In this document: piece after piece, positions 18,212 to 27,346 of the stretch
How the letters are laid out: each line of letters starts with the position of its first letter
How positions within the stretch are numbered: position 1 is the stretch's first letter
Source: Telluribacter humicola
Lineage (GTDB): Bacteria; Bacteroidota; Bacteroidia; Cytophagales; Spirosomataceae
DNA length: 64,000 bases
Direction of reading: 5' to 3'
NCBI RefSeq assembly: GCF_017355935.1
Contig: NZ_JAFIQT010000003.1
Span: 379,450-443,449, forward strand
Position numbers and translations under genes: made by a program
Notes under the pieces: generated by a model
Seen by the model: the letters and a program-made list of their open reading frames with translations, nothing else
What the model was told of the DNA's origin: nothing
The model's database searches: none

Positions 18212-19972
18212 ATGGAATACAAGGAAAATCAAGCCGTAACCGCTGAGGTGGAAGAGCAACAGGCAAAAGTAGAAGCACCAGAACTGATGAATGGCTCGCA
18301 TGCGCTCATCAGATCACTAATCGCGGAGGGAGTGGATACCATTTTTGGTTATCCGGGGGGAGCTATTATGCCCGTATATGATGCAATTTATGACTATCAG
18401 GACCAGGTCAACCACATCCTGGTACGTCACGAACAGGGAGCTGGTCATGCTGCCGAAGGCTTCGCCCGCATATCGGGCCGGGTAGGCGTATGTCTGGTTA
18501 CTTCCGGTCCGGGTGCTACCAACCTGGTTACGGCCATAGCCGATGCTATCATTGATTCTACTCCACTGGTTTGTGTGATTGGACAGGTAGCTAAGCACCT
18601 GCTGGGCACCGATGCCTTCCAGGAAACTGACGTGATCGGAGTAACCATGCCCATTACCAAATGGAACTACCAGATTACCTCGGCTGATGAAATACCCGAA
18701 GTAATGGCTAAGGCCTTCTATATAGCCAAGTCGGGACGTCCTGGTCCGGTACTGATTGATATTACCAAGAATGCCCAGCAGGAAATGATGACGAAGGCAT
18801 TTAACTATTCCTGCTGCGAAAAATTACTCAGCTACCATCCCCGTCTGACTCCCAAGCGGGAGCAGGTAGAAAAGGCAGCGAAGCTGATCAATGAAGCTAA
18901 GCGCCCGTTCCTGCTGTTCGGACATGGAGTCAAAATCTCCGGAGCTGAAAAGGAACTGATGGAGCTGGTTGAGAAAGCAGGTATTCCCTGCGCCTCTACC
19001 CTACTGGGACTTTCATCTGTACCCGTTGATCATCCGCTCTATGCCGGCTGGCTGGGTATGCACGGCAACTATGGTACCAACGTACTGACCAATCAGTGCG
19101 ACGTCATGATAGGTATTGGTCTTCGTTTTGATGACCGCGTAACAGGTGACGTGAGTCGCTATGCCAAGCAGGCCAAAATCATACATATCGAAATAGATCC
19201 GTCCGAAATTGATAAGGTAGTAAAAGCCGAAGCACCCGTAGTGGGCGACGCCAAGCAGGTGCTGCAGATGCTGCTGCCAATGATCAAACCGAACGACCAC
19301 AGCATGTGGCGGAATGAGTTCCGGAAGTACGAGGTACTGGAAGACGAAAAGATCACCCAGCGCGAACTGGCTCCTACGACCGAGAAGATCAAGATGGCGG
19401 AGGTAATCCGGATGCTATCTGATAAGACCAAAGGGGAAGCCGTAGTCGTAGCAGACGTAGGACAGCACCAGATGATGACAGCCCGCTACTACCAGTTCAA
19501 AAAGAATAATTCATTTATCACCTCGGGTGGACTGGGAACAATGGGGTATGCTCTTCCGGCTGCTTTTGGTGCCAAGGTAGGAGCTCCCGAGCGTGAAGTA
19601 GTAGCTATCATCGGTGACGGCTGCTTCCAGATGACCATTCAGGAGCTGGGCACCATTGCACAGAGCGGTCTGCCAGTTAAGGCGATCATCCTCAACAACA
19701 ACTACCTGGGTATGGTGCGCCAGTGGCAGCAGTTGTTCTTCCAGAAGCGCTACTCTTTCGTAGAGCTACAGAACCCTGACTTTATCACCATTGCCAAGGG
19801 CTTCGGCGTAGATGGTCATACCTGCGAGCAGCGTGCTGATCTGAACGAATCCCTCGACAGGCTCCTGCAGTCGGACAAGCCTTACCTGCTGGAAGTAATT
19901 GTAGAAAAAGAAGAGAACGTATTCCCGATGGTACCTACCGGAGCCAGCGTAGCCGACATCCGGCTGGAATAA
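18212..19972 (+). CDS. ilvB: Acetolactate synthase large (catalytic) subunit
   Basis: A 586-aa thiamine diphosphate enzyme joining two pyruvates, or pyruvate and 2-ketobutyrate, at the first committed step of Val/Leu/Ile synthesis. The catalytic Glu is in LVRHEQGAGHAAEG. The central domain covers about residues 210-350, and the ThDP/Mg motif runs from IGDGCFQM to LNNNYLGMVRQW. The chain is the normal length for a biosynthetic, FAD-containing AHAS. The small subunit gene follows after 110 nt. Confidence 0.97.
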   Translation: MEYKENQAVTAEVEEQQAKVEAPELMNGSHALIRSLIAEGVDTIFGYPGGAIMPVYDAIYDYQDQVNHILVRHEQGAGHAAEGFARISGRVGVCLVTSGPGATNLVTAIADAIIDSTPLVCVIGQVAKHLLGTDAFQETDVIGVTMPITKWNYQITSADEIPEVMAKAFYIAKSGRPGPVLIDITKNAQQEMMTKAFNYSCCEKLLSYHPRLTPKREQVEKAAKLINEAKRPFLLFGHGVKISGAEKELMELVEKAGIPCASTLLGLSSVPVDHPLYAGWLGMHGNYGTNVLTNQCDVMIGIGLRFDDRVTGDVSRYAKQAKIIHIEIDPSEIDKVVKAEAPVVGDAKQVLQMLLPMIKPNDHSMWRNEFRKYEVLEDEKITQRELAPTTEKIKMAEVIRMLSDKTKGEAVVVADVGQHQMMTARYYQFKKNNSFITSGGLGTMGYALPAAFGAKVGAPEREVVAIIGDGCFQMTIQELGTIAQSGLPVKAIILNNNYLGMVRQWQQLFFQKRYSFVELQNPDFITIAKGFGVDGHTCEQRADLNESLDRLLQSDKPYLLEVIVEKEENVFPMVPTGASVADIRLE

Positions 19973-20082
19973 CCTATACCTGCCCCACCTGTGAACCGGT
20001 GGGGCAGCCTAGTTATCTTTTCCAAAAAATTCAGCATTGACTTAGTTATCACCAAATAAATTTCCCACTGGGGTTAGGGGCC

Positions 20083-20616
20083 ATGACTACTTACACCATT
20101 TGTGTCTTTACCGAGAATACGATCGGATTACTTAATAAAATCACCATTCTTTTTACCCGTCGCCGTATCAACATCGAGAGCCTTACTGTCTCTGAGACAG
20201 AGCGAAAGGGGGTTTCACGCTTCACGATTGTGATTCGTCAAGACTCGCGCGAAACAGTTGAAAAACTGGTACGTCAGATCCGGAAGGTTGTAGAAGTACT
20301 GGCCGTATTCGGATATCTTAACGAAGATATCGCTTACAATGAAATTGCACTTTTTAAGGTAGCCACGCCGTCAGGAGCTAAACCTTTAGACATCGAAACA
20401 GTTAATAAGGTATATAAAGCCTGGGTTGTGTACTGGCACCTTGACTACGTAGTAATTGAAAAGACCGGAACAGAAGAAGAGATCTTTGATTTCTTCAACT
20501 ACATTAAGCCGCACGGCATTCTGGAATTTGTTCGTTCAGGACGAGTTGCGGTCAGCAAGTCATCTCAAAGTCTGGTGGAGTATCTCCCTGAGGCTGAATG
20601 GGAGTATTATTTGTAA
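20083..20616 (+). CDS. ilvN: Acetolactate synthase small (regulatory) subunit
   Basis: A 177-aa regulatory subunit. It starts with an ACT domain (TICVFTENTIGLLNKITILF, then RRINIESLTVSE) that in the family binds valine and mediates feedback inhibition. The C-terminal half is the second, less conserved domain of the long IlvH-type subunits. It directly follows ilvB and presumably forms the holoenzyme with it. The stop is 51 nt from the next gene, which is unrelated to amino acid synthesis. Confidence 0.93.
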   Translation: MTTYTICVFTENTIGLLNKITILFTRRRINIESLTVSETERKGVSRFTIVIRQDSRETVEKLVRQIRKVVEVLAVFGYLNEDIAYNEIALFKVATPSGAKPLDIETVNKVYKAWVVYWHLDYVVIEKTGTEEEIFDFFNYIKPHGILEFVRSGRVAVSKSSQSLVEYLPEAEWEYYL

Positions 20617-20667
20617 AGCCCAATAAATGACTCTAATTTTAGCCGGTCAATCAACCCTTATTCCTGA

Positions 20668-22431
20668 ATGATGCTAGTGCAAGCTATCATTGATATGGAT
20701 AGTTCATGGGCCACGCAGACTGCTGATTTCTTATATCAGATAGGCTACATGCGTGGCAGTAAAAAATGGATAGCTTTGGCGATTTTGTTTAACGCGCTAT
20801 GGCTGGCTCTGTTTTATTTCCGTCAACGTACTTCCACTGCTTCATGGCTCCGCAAGGACGCCCTGTTTATTGGCCTGATCCTGCTGGGCGTCTGGCTACT
20901 TCGTATCCCGACGCTAGTCTATTCACACCTGGATGTAGACGAATCCGACTGGATAGCCGGTGCCGCTACCTTCTACACCGACCCTTACTTCTGGCTATCG
21001 GTGGATGGTACCACCAGTGGCCCGCTCAGTATTATCCCCCTTAGTCTGATCCCGCTGTTCGGCGGCTCGCTCAGCTATGCGTCCGTGCGTCTGTTTGCGC
21101 TGACGCTATACGTGTTGCCGGCACTCTTATGTCTGTATCTGGCTTTACGTAACCAATATAATGTACGTATTGCGGATGTAGTAATTATACCACTGGCCAC
21201 TATAGCGGCTATGGCACATAGCCTGAGCGCCTACAACGGCGAGTTCGCTATCCTGTTCCTGACAGCTTTGAGCTTTTATTTTTATAGCAAGACCATCAGC
21301 GGTCGCTATACGAATCTGTTCTACTGGGGAGCAGGATTCGTAATAGGGATGATGGCCTACTCCAAACCGCAGGCTATCCCGCTGGGAATGATCATCGCGG
21401 CAGGGTACCTGTGGAAGATCAACGCCGATAAACGCCAGGTGGCTCATTCGGGTGCCTTTGTGCTGGGCGGCCTATCCCCCACGCTGCTGGTAGCCCTTTA
21501 TCTCACGCTGACCAACCTGTGGGAGGACTTTATCAACTCCTATATACTTAATAACTTATTTTATGGTGGTGTAGAGGGGGCCTTTGGTAACACCTACTCC
21601 AACTGGAAAATCATCAGCAAAACGCTGGACTACCTGACGGCCCTGCCTGAGTACTCTTTCTGGATGCTAAGTGGTATGTTGAGTTTCCTGCTCGGTATTA
21701 CGATGCTTTTATCACAAAGAAGTATGCTGGGGAAGCAACTCACTCGGGAGCTCACGTTTGCCGTGATAATGCTGGCCGTGGCTTTTTTCTGCGCGATTAA
21801 GCCCCTGACTTTCTTCTACCACTACCAGAATATGCTCATTATACCGGTAGCCTGGATGTGCGGAACCGCCGGAGCCTGCCTGTATCACCTGGTACAGCTC
21901 CCTGCCGTAGCTACCACTCCGGTGCGTCCTTTTATGGTCAGAGTGGGTGTACCTATATTTTTTGTCGTCACTATAGGCTTTACGGCCCTGCAGACTATAC
22001 ATCACTGGGAGGCTCCTTCTCTGCTGATCGGGACAAATCACTATGAGCAATTAAAAGAGTCTGAGGTGATCTCCCGGTTTGCCCAGCCTAACGAACGTAT
22101 GGCTACCTGGGGCTGGAACACAGCCCTCTTTGTCGACACAGGGCTGCTGCAGGGTACACGTGATGGTCATACCCATTATCATATGAGTCCTATCAAGCTA
22201 CAGACGTACTATCTGGAGCGTTATGTTCGGGATTTGAAGCGAAATAAACCCAAAGTTTTGGTAGAAACATTCCAGGGATATTCGGCGTTAACGTTTGGTG
22301 CCGACGGCCGCCGTGAGTTTGGAATCGAAAACTACCCTATCATTTACAACTATGTCAAAAAGCACTATGAGCTGAAAGCAGACATAGACGGAAAAACGCG
22401 GGTGTTTGTACGAAAGGAGACAAATTCTTAA
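20668..22431 (+). CDS. Polytopic membrane protein, probable GT-C glycosyltransferase
   Basis: A 587-aa protein with roughly ten or more hydrophobic helices in the first 440 residues and a soluble C-terminal domain of about 150 residues. The first periplasmic loop has HLDVDESDWIAGAATFY, an acidic motif in the position of the catalytic DxE/DE of GT-C transferases (PMT/ArnT-like). These use lipid-linked sugar donors at the outer face of the inner membrane. Acceptor and sugar are unknown. Starts at 20668, 20671 or 20695 are possible. It sits inside the ilv operon, 51 nt after ilvN and ahead of a methyltransferase gene, an unusual position. Confidence 0.65.
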   Translation: MMLVQAIIDMDSSWATQTADFLYQIGYMRGSKKWIALAILFNALWLALFYFRQRTSTASWLRKDALFIGLILLGVWLLRIPTLVYSHLDVDESDWIAGAATFYTDPYFWLSVDGTTSGPLSIIPLSLIPLFGGSLSYASVRLFALTLYVLPALLCLYLALRNQYNVRIADVVIIPLATIAAMAHSLSAYNGEFAILFLTALSFYFYSKTISGRYTNLFYWGAGFVIGMMAYSKPQAIPLGMIIAAGYLWKINADKRQVAHSGAFVLGGLSPTLLVALYLTLTNLWEDFINSYILNNLFYGGVEGAFGNTYSNWKIISKTLDYLTALPEYSFWMLSGMLSFLLGITMLLSQRSMLGKQLTRELTFAVIMLAVAFFCAIKPLTFFYHYQNMLIIPVAWMCGTAGACLYHLVQLPAVATTPVRPFMVRVGVPIFFVVTIGFTALQTIHHWEAPSLLIGTNHYEQLKESEVISRFAQPNERMATWGWNTALFVDTGLLQGTRDGHTHYHMSPIKLQTYYLERYVRDLKRNKPKVLVETFQGYSALTFGADGRREFGIENYPIIYNYVKKHYELKADIDGKTRVFVRKETNS

Positions 22432-22490
22432 TACTTAATTATTTAGCTTTACGGCAACATCCCTATTAGACGACCACACAAATACATGTT

Positions 22491-23219
22491 ATGCAGCCCA
22501 AATATTCTCAAGAACCCGAAAAGTTACCTGATTTTGATGATTATGCAGATAACTACGAAACCTTAGTAAAAGATAATATAAAAGCCTCGGGCTTTCACCC
22601 CAGCTACTTTGATGAGCACAAGATCAAGACGCTGGCTGCTGACCTTAAAAAGACACCCTTTGCTGGTGAAGAAATCCGGTTTTTGAACTTTGGGTGTGGC
22701 ATAGGTAAAAGTGAAAGATTTATTCAGAAGTACCTGCCTTCGGCACATACAGTATCGGTAGATGTATCCAAGGAATCCATTGAGCGGGCTATACAACGCA
22801 ACATCCGTGTTCCGAATGTCACTTACCAGCATTTTACGGATGTAACGGAGCTTAAATATGACAAAAAATTTGATGTCATTTTCGCGGCAAATGTGTTTCA
22901 CCATATCCCCTCGGACCTACGCCTGGGCATACTGGAGCACCTGCGCACGCTGCTTAGCCCCAATGGGTACCTGTACATCTTTGAACATAATCCGATTAAC
23001 CCGCTCACCAAGGCGGCTTTTGACACCTGTGAGTTTGATCAGGGGTGTAAGATGATTCCCGCCAAAGATATGATCAGCAATATTCGTAAAGCGGGTTATC
23101 AGCGCCTGTCAAAGCACTACATCGTGTTTTTCCCGAAGCCGTTAGCCGCTTTTATTCCATACGAAAAGTACCTCGACTGGCTGCCCATAGGCGCCCAGTA
23201 CTATATCAAAGCCAGATAG
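22491..23219 (+). CDS. Class I SAM-dependent methyltransferase
   Basis: A 242-aa cytoplasmic protein with SAM motif I FLNFGCGIGKSERFI, an acidic post-I residue in VSVDVSKESIERA and a motif IV-like FDVIFAANVFHHI. The fold resembles Methyltransf_11/25 members that methylate sugars, lipids or small molecules. It is separated by only 3 nt from the next membrane protein gene, so the two are tightly coupled. A joint role with the flanking putative glycosyltransferases, such as methylating a lipid-linked sugar, is plausible but unproven. Confidence 0.8.
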   Translation: MQPKYSQEPEKLPDFDDYADNYETLVKDNIKASGFHPSYFDEHKIKTLAADLKKTPFAGEEIRFLNFGCGIGKSERFIQKYLPSAHTVSVDVSKESIERAIQRNIRVPNVTYQHFTDVTELKYDKKFDVIFAANVFHHIPSDLRLGILEHLRTLLSPNGYLYIFEHNPINPLTKAAFDTCEFDQGCKMIPAKDMISNIRKAGYQRLSKHYIVFFPKPLAAFIPYEKYLDWLPIGAQYYIKAR

Positions 23220-23222
23220 TGT

Positions 23223-24848
23223 ATGCTTGACAGATTGAAACGTATACCCAAACAGGACCTCTTAGGTTTAGGAATAGTACTAGTAGGATTAATTGTTCTT
23301 AACTACAACCTCACCGATCGTCTCGACGTTTTTTCTGACGATGACGACCTCTATTGGGGCTTTGCCATGGACTACCTCAAAGGCAAGTACCGTGGTCCTG
23401 ACGACGCGGTGATTTATTGCCTGTGGCAGCTGGGTATCCAGATGCTTACCAAGGATCCTATTGTGACCTACTACATCAACTACGTGGCGATGGTGTCGCT
23501 GCCGTGTATAGCGCTGTACGCTCTCCTGCGTAGTCTCCGGGTTAATGTATGGGTAAGCGTGTGGCTGGTGTTGCTGTTTATGTTCTCGGGGCTCAACTTC
23601 CCGCTCCTGCCCAAGCTGACGCACTTTACGGTACTCTTCCTGGGTGCAGGTCTGGCTATATCCAACTTTGCTTCTGGTAATCTGATCAAGCAGTTGGCCA
23701 TTGCTGGCGTTACGGTGTGGCTGGCTTCCTATATCCGTCCTGAGATGTACGTAGCCTGTGGGCTCATCATCCTGTGGCTCCTGTACCTGTCATACAAGCG
23801 CAAGACATACCGGCGGTTTGTTACCGTATTTTCATTAGTATTAGTCTCGGCTGTATTATTAGGTACACCTATCCGCAAGAACGACCGCAGCTTCTGGACC
23901 TTCAAAGTGTACATGGCCATCAACTACCTGGAGTGGTACCCTGGTCAAATCAACCTGTCGCCCTGGATGCACTTCAACGAAATCAATGAGCAGATATTCG
24001 GACACCGGCTGGTATCTATCCGGGATGCCGTCGAAACCCGTCCGGACCTGGTAGTACGCCACGTTCAGACCAATATTGTCCGACTGGTGAGAGACTCATT
24101 CCGCTACGCGATGGAGTTCGTGCAGATGATGCTCGATCTGTTCCCGATACCGCATAAGCGCTACATCTTCCCGTTGCTGGGGCTGCTATTCCTGGCGATG
24201 ATCGATTACCGGAGGTACGCCTCCAACCTGTGGGAAACCGCCAAACGCTACAAGGAGTTTGGAGTGATCCTGTTCCTGACGCTGGTACCTTCGATCATCA
24301 CCACGACGACCATGTACCCCCGTCCGCACTACTTCCTGTACCACTTTTACCTGCTGTACATACCACTGGTCGGGGTACTATTATCTAATCTGGCGTTCCG
24401 GAGAGTATCAGTGGGTTCATTGAGCTTCCTGCGTAGTCGCTACGCGCTGGCTGCGGTCAACCTGCTGTTCATGGTTGTATTCCTGGTGCCCCGCCTCATG
24501 GCTAACGCCCAGGACGAGCCTACTCCCAAGCGTGACTTTATGTACCAGCTTCAAGGTCTGAACCTGGAGGGCGAAGTCAATCTGCTGGGGGGAGATCCTA
24601 TTACCTACAGCAGGTACGTAGGCTCTGGCTGGACCCTCTACTTTTATGACAATGAGCGGCCGGATAATTTCCAGAGCTTTATCCAGAGCAATGATATCAA
24701 TGCTGTGATCATCAATAAACCGATGCACGAATATTTCAAAGCAGATCCTTCGTACCAGGCCTTCCTGGCTAATCCGGATCAGGCTGGCTTCTCCTTTATT
24801 AAAGAAGTGGATCAGCGCCGCATCTACGCTCACCGACAGAAGATTTAA
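23223..24848 (+). CDS. Polytopic membrane protein, possible GT-C glycosyltransferase
   Basis: A 541-aa inner-membrane protein with about ten hydrophobic segments, starting after MLDRLKRIPKQD. After the first helix comes a loop with DVFSDDDDLYWGFAMDYL, an acidic cluster in the place where GT-C enzymes hold catalytic residues. The C-terminal 120 residues are soluble. The overall architecture matches the 20668 gene, although sequence similarity is low. No close family could be named. It ends 70 nt before ilvC, with no terminator visible between them. Confidence 0.55.
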   Translation: MLDRLKRIPKQDLLGLGIVLVGLIVLNYNLTDRLDVFSDDDDLYWGFAMDYLKGKYRGPDDAVIYCLWQLGIQMLTKDPIVTYYINYVAMVSLPCIALYALLRSLRVNVWVSVWLVLLFMFSGLNFPLLPKLTHFTVLFLGAGLAISNFASGNLIKQLAIAGVTVWLASYIRPEMYVACGLIILWLLYLSYKRKTYRRFVTVFSLVLVSAVLLGTPIRKNDRSFWTFKVYMAINYLEWYPGQINLSPWMHFNEINEQIFGHRLVSIRDAVETRPDLVVRHVQTNIVRLVRDSFRYAMEFVQMMLDLFPIPHKRYIFPLLGLLFLAMIDYRRYASNLWETAKRYKEFGVILFLTLVPSIITTTTMYPRPHYFLYHFYLLYIPLVGVLLSNLAFRRVSVGSLSFLRSRYALAAVNLLFMVVFLVPRLMANAQDEPTPKRDFMYQLQGLNLEGEVNLLGGDPITYSRYVGSGWTLYFYDNERPDNFQSFIQSNDINAVIINKPMHEYFKADPSYQAFLANPDQAGFSFIKEVDQRRIYAHRQKI

Positions 24849-24918
24849 CTATATCTATCTTAAGAAATTAAGAACTTTCCTTATATCTATTTTAACCAAT
24901 TAAATTACCCAATCAAAA

Positions 24919-25965
24919 ATGGCAAAATTAAATTTCGGCGGAGTTGAAGAAGAAGTAGTGACCCGCGAAGAGTTTCCTCTTGAGAAAGCCCGCGAAGTAC
25001 TAGGCAACGAAACCATTGCTGTAATCGGATATGGTGTACAGGGACCTGGCCAGAGCCTGAACATGCGTGATAATGGATTTAACGTGATCGTTGGTCAGCG
25101 TAAAGGTGGTAAGTCATGGGACAAAGCCGTAGCTGACGGCTGGGTACCTGGCGAGACACTATTCGAAATCGAAGAAGCTCTTCAGAAAGGTACTATCATC
25201 TGCTATCTTCTGTCGGATGCCGCTCAGATCGAGCTGTGGCCTACTGTAAAGCAGTACCTGACACCTGGTAAGTCGCTGTACTTCTCACACGGCTTCGGTG
25301 TAACGTACAAAGATCAGACGGGTATCGTTCCTCCTGCCGATGTTGACGTATACCTGGTAGCTCCTAAGGGTTCAGGTACTTCACTGCGTCGTCTGTTCGT
25401 AGAAGGCAAAGGTCTTAACTCATCATTTGCTGTTTTCCAGGATGCTACTGGCAAAGCTCGTGAGAAGTGTATCGCTATGGGTATCGGTGTAGGATCAGGC
25501 TACCTGTTCGAGACAGATTTCTACCGTGAGGTAACGTCTGACCTTACTGGTGAGCGTGGTACACTGATGGGTGCTATCCAGGGTATCTTTGCTGCTCAGT
25601 ACGAAGTACTGCGTTCCAACGGACACTCACCTTCAGAAGCTTTCAACGAAACAGTAGAAGAGCTGACTCAGTCACTGATGCCTCTTGTAGCCGAGAACGG
25701 TATGGACTGGATGTATGCTAACTGTTCTACTACGGCTCAGCGTGGTGCTCTGGACTGGTGGAAGCCTTTCCGTGATGCTACTAAGCCTGTATTTGAGCAA
25801 CTATATAACTCTGTAAAATCAGGCGAGCAGGCTCGTATCTCGATCACTCGTAACTCACAGTCTGATTACCGTGAGAAACTGGAAGAAGAACTACGCGAAC
25901 TGCGTGAGTCAGAGATGTGGCAGGCAGGTACTACCGTACGTAGCCTACGTCCTGAGCGCAGCTAA
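24919..25965 (+). CDS. ilvC: Ketol-acid reductoisomerase
   Basis: Mg- and NAD(P)H-dependent second enzyme of valine and isoleucine synthesis, isomerising and reducing acetolactate or acetohydroxybutyrate. The 348-aa length is near the class I form (about 330 aa). The Rossmann motif reads IGYGVQGPGQSLNMRDNG, with GPG where class I enzymes usually have GHA. The catalytic acidic residues appear in TSDLTGERGTLMG and FNETVEEL. Codons are strongly biased to CGT, GGT, GCT and CTG, unlike the preceding membrane genes, which suggests high expression. A palindromic terminator follows. Confidence 0.95.
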   Translation: MAKLNFGGVEEEVVTREEFPLEKAREVLGNETIAVIGYGVQGPGQSLNMRDNGFNVIVGQRKGGKSWDKAVADGWVPGETLFEIEEALQKGTIICYLLSDAAQIELWPTVKQYLTPGKSLYFSHGFGVTYKDQTGIVPPADVDVYLVAPKGSGTSLRRLFVEGKGLNSSFAVFQDATGKAREKCIAMGIGVGSGYLFETDFYREVTSDLTGERGTLMGAIQGIFAAQYEVLRSNGHSPSEAFNETVEELTQSLMPLVAENGMDWMYANCSTTAQRGALDWWKPFRDATKPVFEQLYNSVKSGEQARISITRNSQSDYREKLEEELRELRESEMWQAGTTVRSLRPERS

Positions 25966-25986
25966 TATACCTGTAACGGGCTAGGG

Positions 25987-26018
25987 TTCGGAAAACCTGA
26001 TCCCTTTACGTAAATTTG
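25987..26018 (+). promoter_or_regulatory. Candidate ilvA promoter overlapping the ilvC terminator
   Basis: A perfect -7 element TAAATTTG (26011-26018) is preceded after 20 nt by TTCG (25987-25990; one mismatch to TTTG). The predicted transcription start falls at about 26023-26027, inside the left arm of the ilvC terminator. Confidence 0.45.
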
Positions 26019-26020
26019 TT

Positions 26021-26052
26021 AGACCTTACGGAATTCCGTAAGGTCTTTTTTT
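26021..26052 (+). terminator. Intrinsic terminator downstream of ilvC
   Basis: A perfect 26-nt palindrome (26021-26046), forming an 11-bp stem with a tetraloop, is followed by a run of Ts. It lies only 12 nt before the ilvA ATG. Confidence 0.8.
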
Positions 26053-26064
26053 AAATTACACTTC

Positions 26065-27333
26065 ATGAAGCCACTGACCGAACCTAGCACTACGTCCCCT
26101 ACACTGGATAACATATTCCTGGCGGCTGAGCGCCTGCGCAATATAGCTACCCATACCCCGCTGATGCATAACCTGCACCTGTCGGAGATGTACGGCGCCA
26201 ACATCTATCTGAAGCGGGAAGATCTGCAGATTGTACGCTCGTACAAGATCCGGGGTGCCTACAACAAGATGGCCAGTCTGTCGGAGGAAGCTCTGGCTAA
26301 TGGAGTGGTGTGCGCCAGCGCGGGTAACCATGCCCAGGGCCTTGCCTACGCCTGCCGCAAGATGGGTGTTAAGGGAGCTATATTTATGCCTACTACTACC
26401 CCCGCCCAAAAGGTAAAGCAGGTCCGGTTCTTCGGTAAGGAATGGGTGGATATTCACCTGGTAGGCGATACCTACGACGACGCTTATCACGCGGCTATGG
26501 AGTACCAGTCTACCCATGATGCTACCTTTGTACATCCCTTCGACGATGTACAGGTGATGGAAGGCCAGGGTACCGTAGGTCTGGAAATCTTCAAAGATGC
26601 CGACTTCAAGATCGACTACCTGCTGATGGCCATAGGAGGCGGTGGACTGGCAGCGGGCGTATCTACAGTATTCAAGCAACTCTCCCCCAAAACCAAGCTT
26701 ATCGGTGTAGAGCCACTGGGCTCACCCACTATGCTGCGGGCTATCGAGGAAGGGCACGTACTTACGCTGGAAAACATTGATAAGTTTGTGGATGGCGCAG
26801 CCGTACGCCGGGCCGGTAACATGACCTTCGAAATCTGCAGACAGAACCTGGAGCGTATCCTGCTCGTACCCGAAGGCAAAGTTTGCTCTACCATTCTGCA
26901 GCTCTACAACGAGGAAGCCATCGTAGCCGAACCCGCCGGAGCCCTGACCATAGCGGTACTGGACCAGCTCAGGGAGGAGATCAAAGGCAAAAATGTAGTA
27001 GCTCTGATCGGTGGTGGTAATAACGACATTACTCGCACGGAGGAGATCAAGGAACGCTCCCTGCTCTACGAAGGGCTGAAGCACTACTTCATCATCCGCT
27101 TCCCCCAGCGCGCCGGTGCCTTCCGTGATTTCCTGAATGTACTGGGGCCTCAGGACGACATTACCCGCTTTGAATACGTCAAGAAAACCAACCGCGAGCA
27201 GGGACCTGCTTTGGTAGGGATAGAGTTAAAAAACCGGGAGGACTTTGAGCCCCTCATCCAGCGGATGGACGAGAGCCGTATCGTGTACGAGTACCTCAAT
27301 GAGCAGCCTAACATGTTTCAGTTCTTGGTGTAA
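26065..27333 (+). CDS. ilvA: Threonine dehydratase (biosynthetic)
   Basis: PLP enzyme that deaminates threonine to 2-ketobutyrate, the entry to isoleucine synthesis. PLP-binding Lys is in IVRSYKIRGAYNKM, with SAGNHAQGLAYA and the phosphate-binding GGGGLAAGVST. The C-terminal 90 residues form one ACT-like regulatory domain (HYFIIRFPQRAGAFRDFL), so at 422 aa it is the single-regulatory-domain type rather than the 514-aa E. coli type with two. It seems to have its own promoter. An AraC-family gene follows after 13 nt. Confidence 0.93.
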   Translation: MKPLTEPSTTSPTLDNIFLAAERLRNIATHTPLMHNLHLSEMYGANIYLKREDLQIVRSYKIRGAYNKMASLSEEALANGVVCASAGNHAQGLAYACRKMGVKGAIFMPTTTPAQKVKQVRFFGKEWVDIHLVGDTYDDAYHAAMEYQSTHDATFVHPFDDVQVMEGQGTVGLEIFKDADFKIDYLLMAIGGGGLAAGVSTVFKQLSPKTKLIGVEPLGSPTMLRAIEEGHVLTLENIDKFVDGAAVRRAGNMTFEICRQNLERILLVPEGKVCSTILQLYNEEAIVAEPAGALTIAVLDQLREEIKGKNVVALIGGGNNDITRTEEIKERSLLYEGLKHYFIIRFPQRAGAFRDFLNVLGPQDDITRFEYVKKTNREQGPALVGIELKNREDFEPLIQRMDESRIVYEYLNEQPNMFQFLV

Positions 27334-27346
27334 ATAGTATCTCCCC

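Noticed and set aside
26021-26052. The hairpin before ilvA as a third amino-acid attenuator
   Set aside because: There is no leader peptide or competing antiterminator, and it lies at the normal place for an ilvC terminator.
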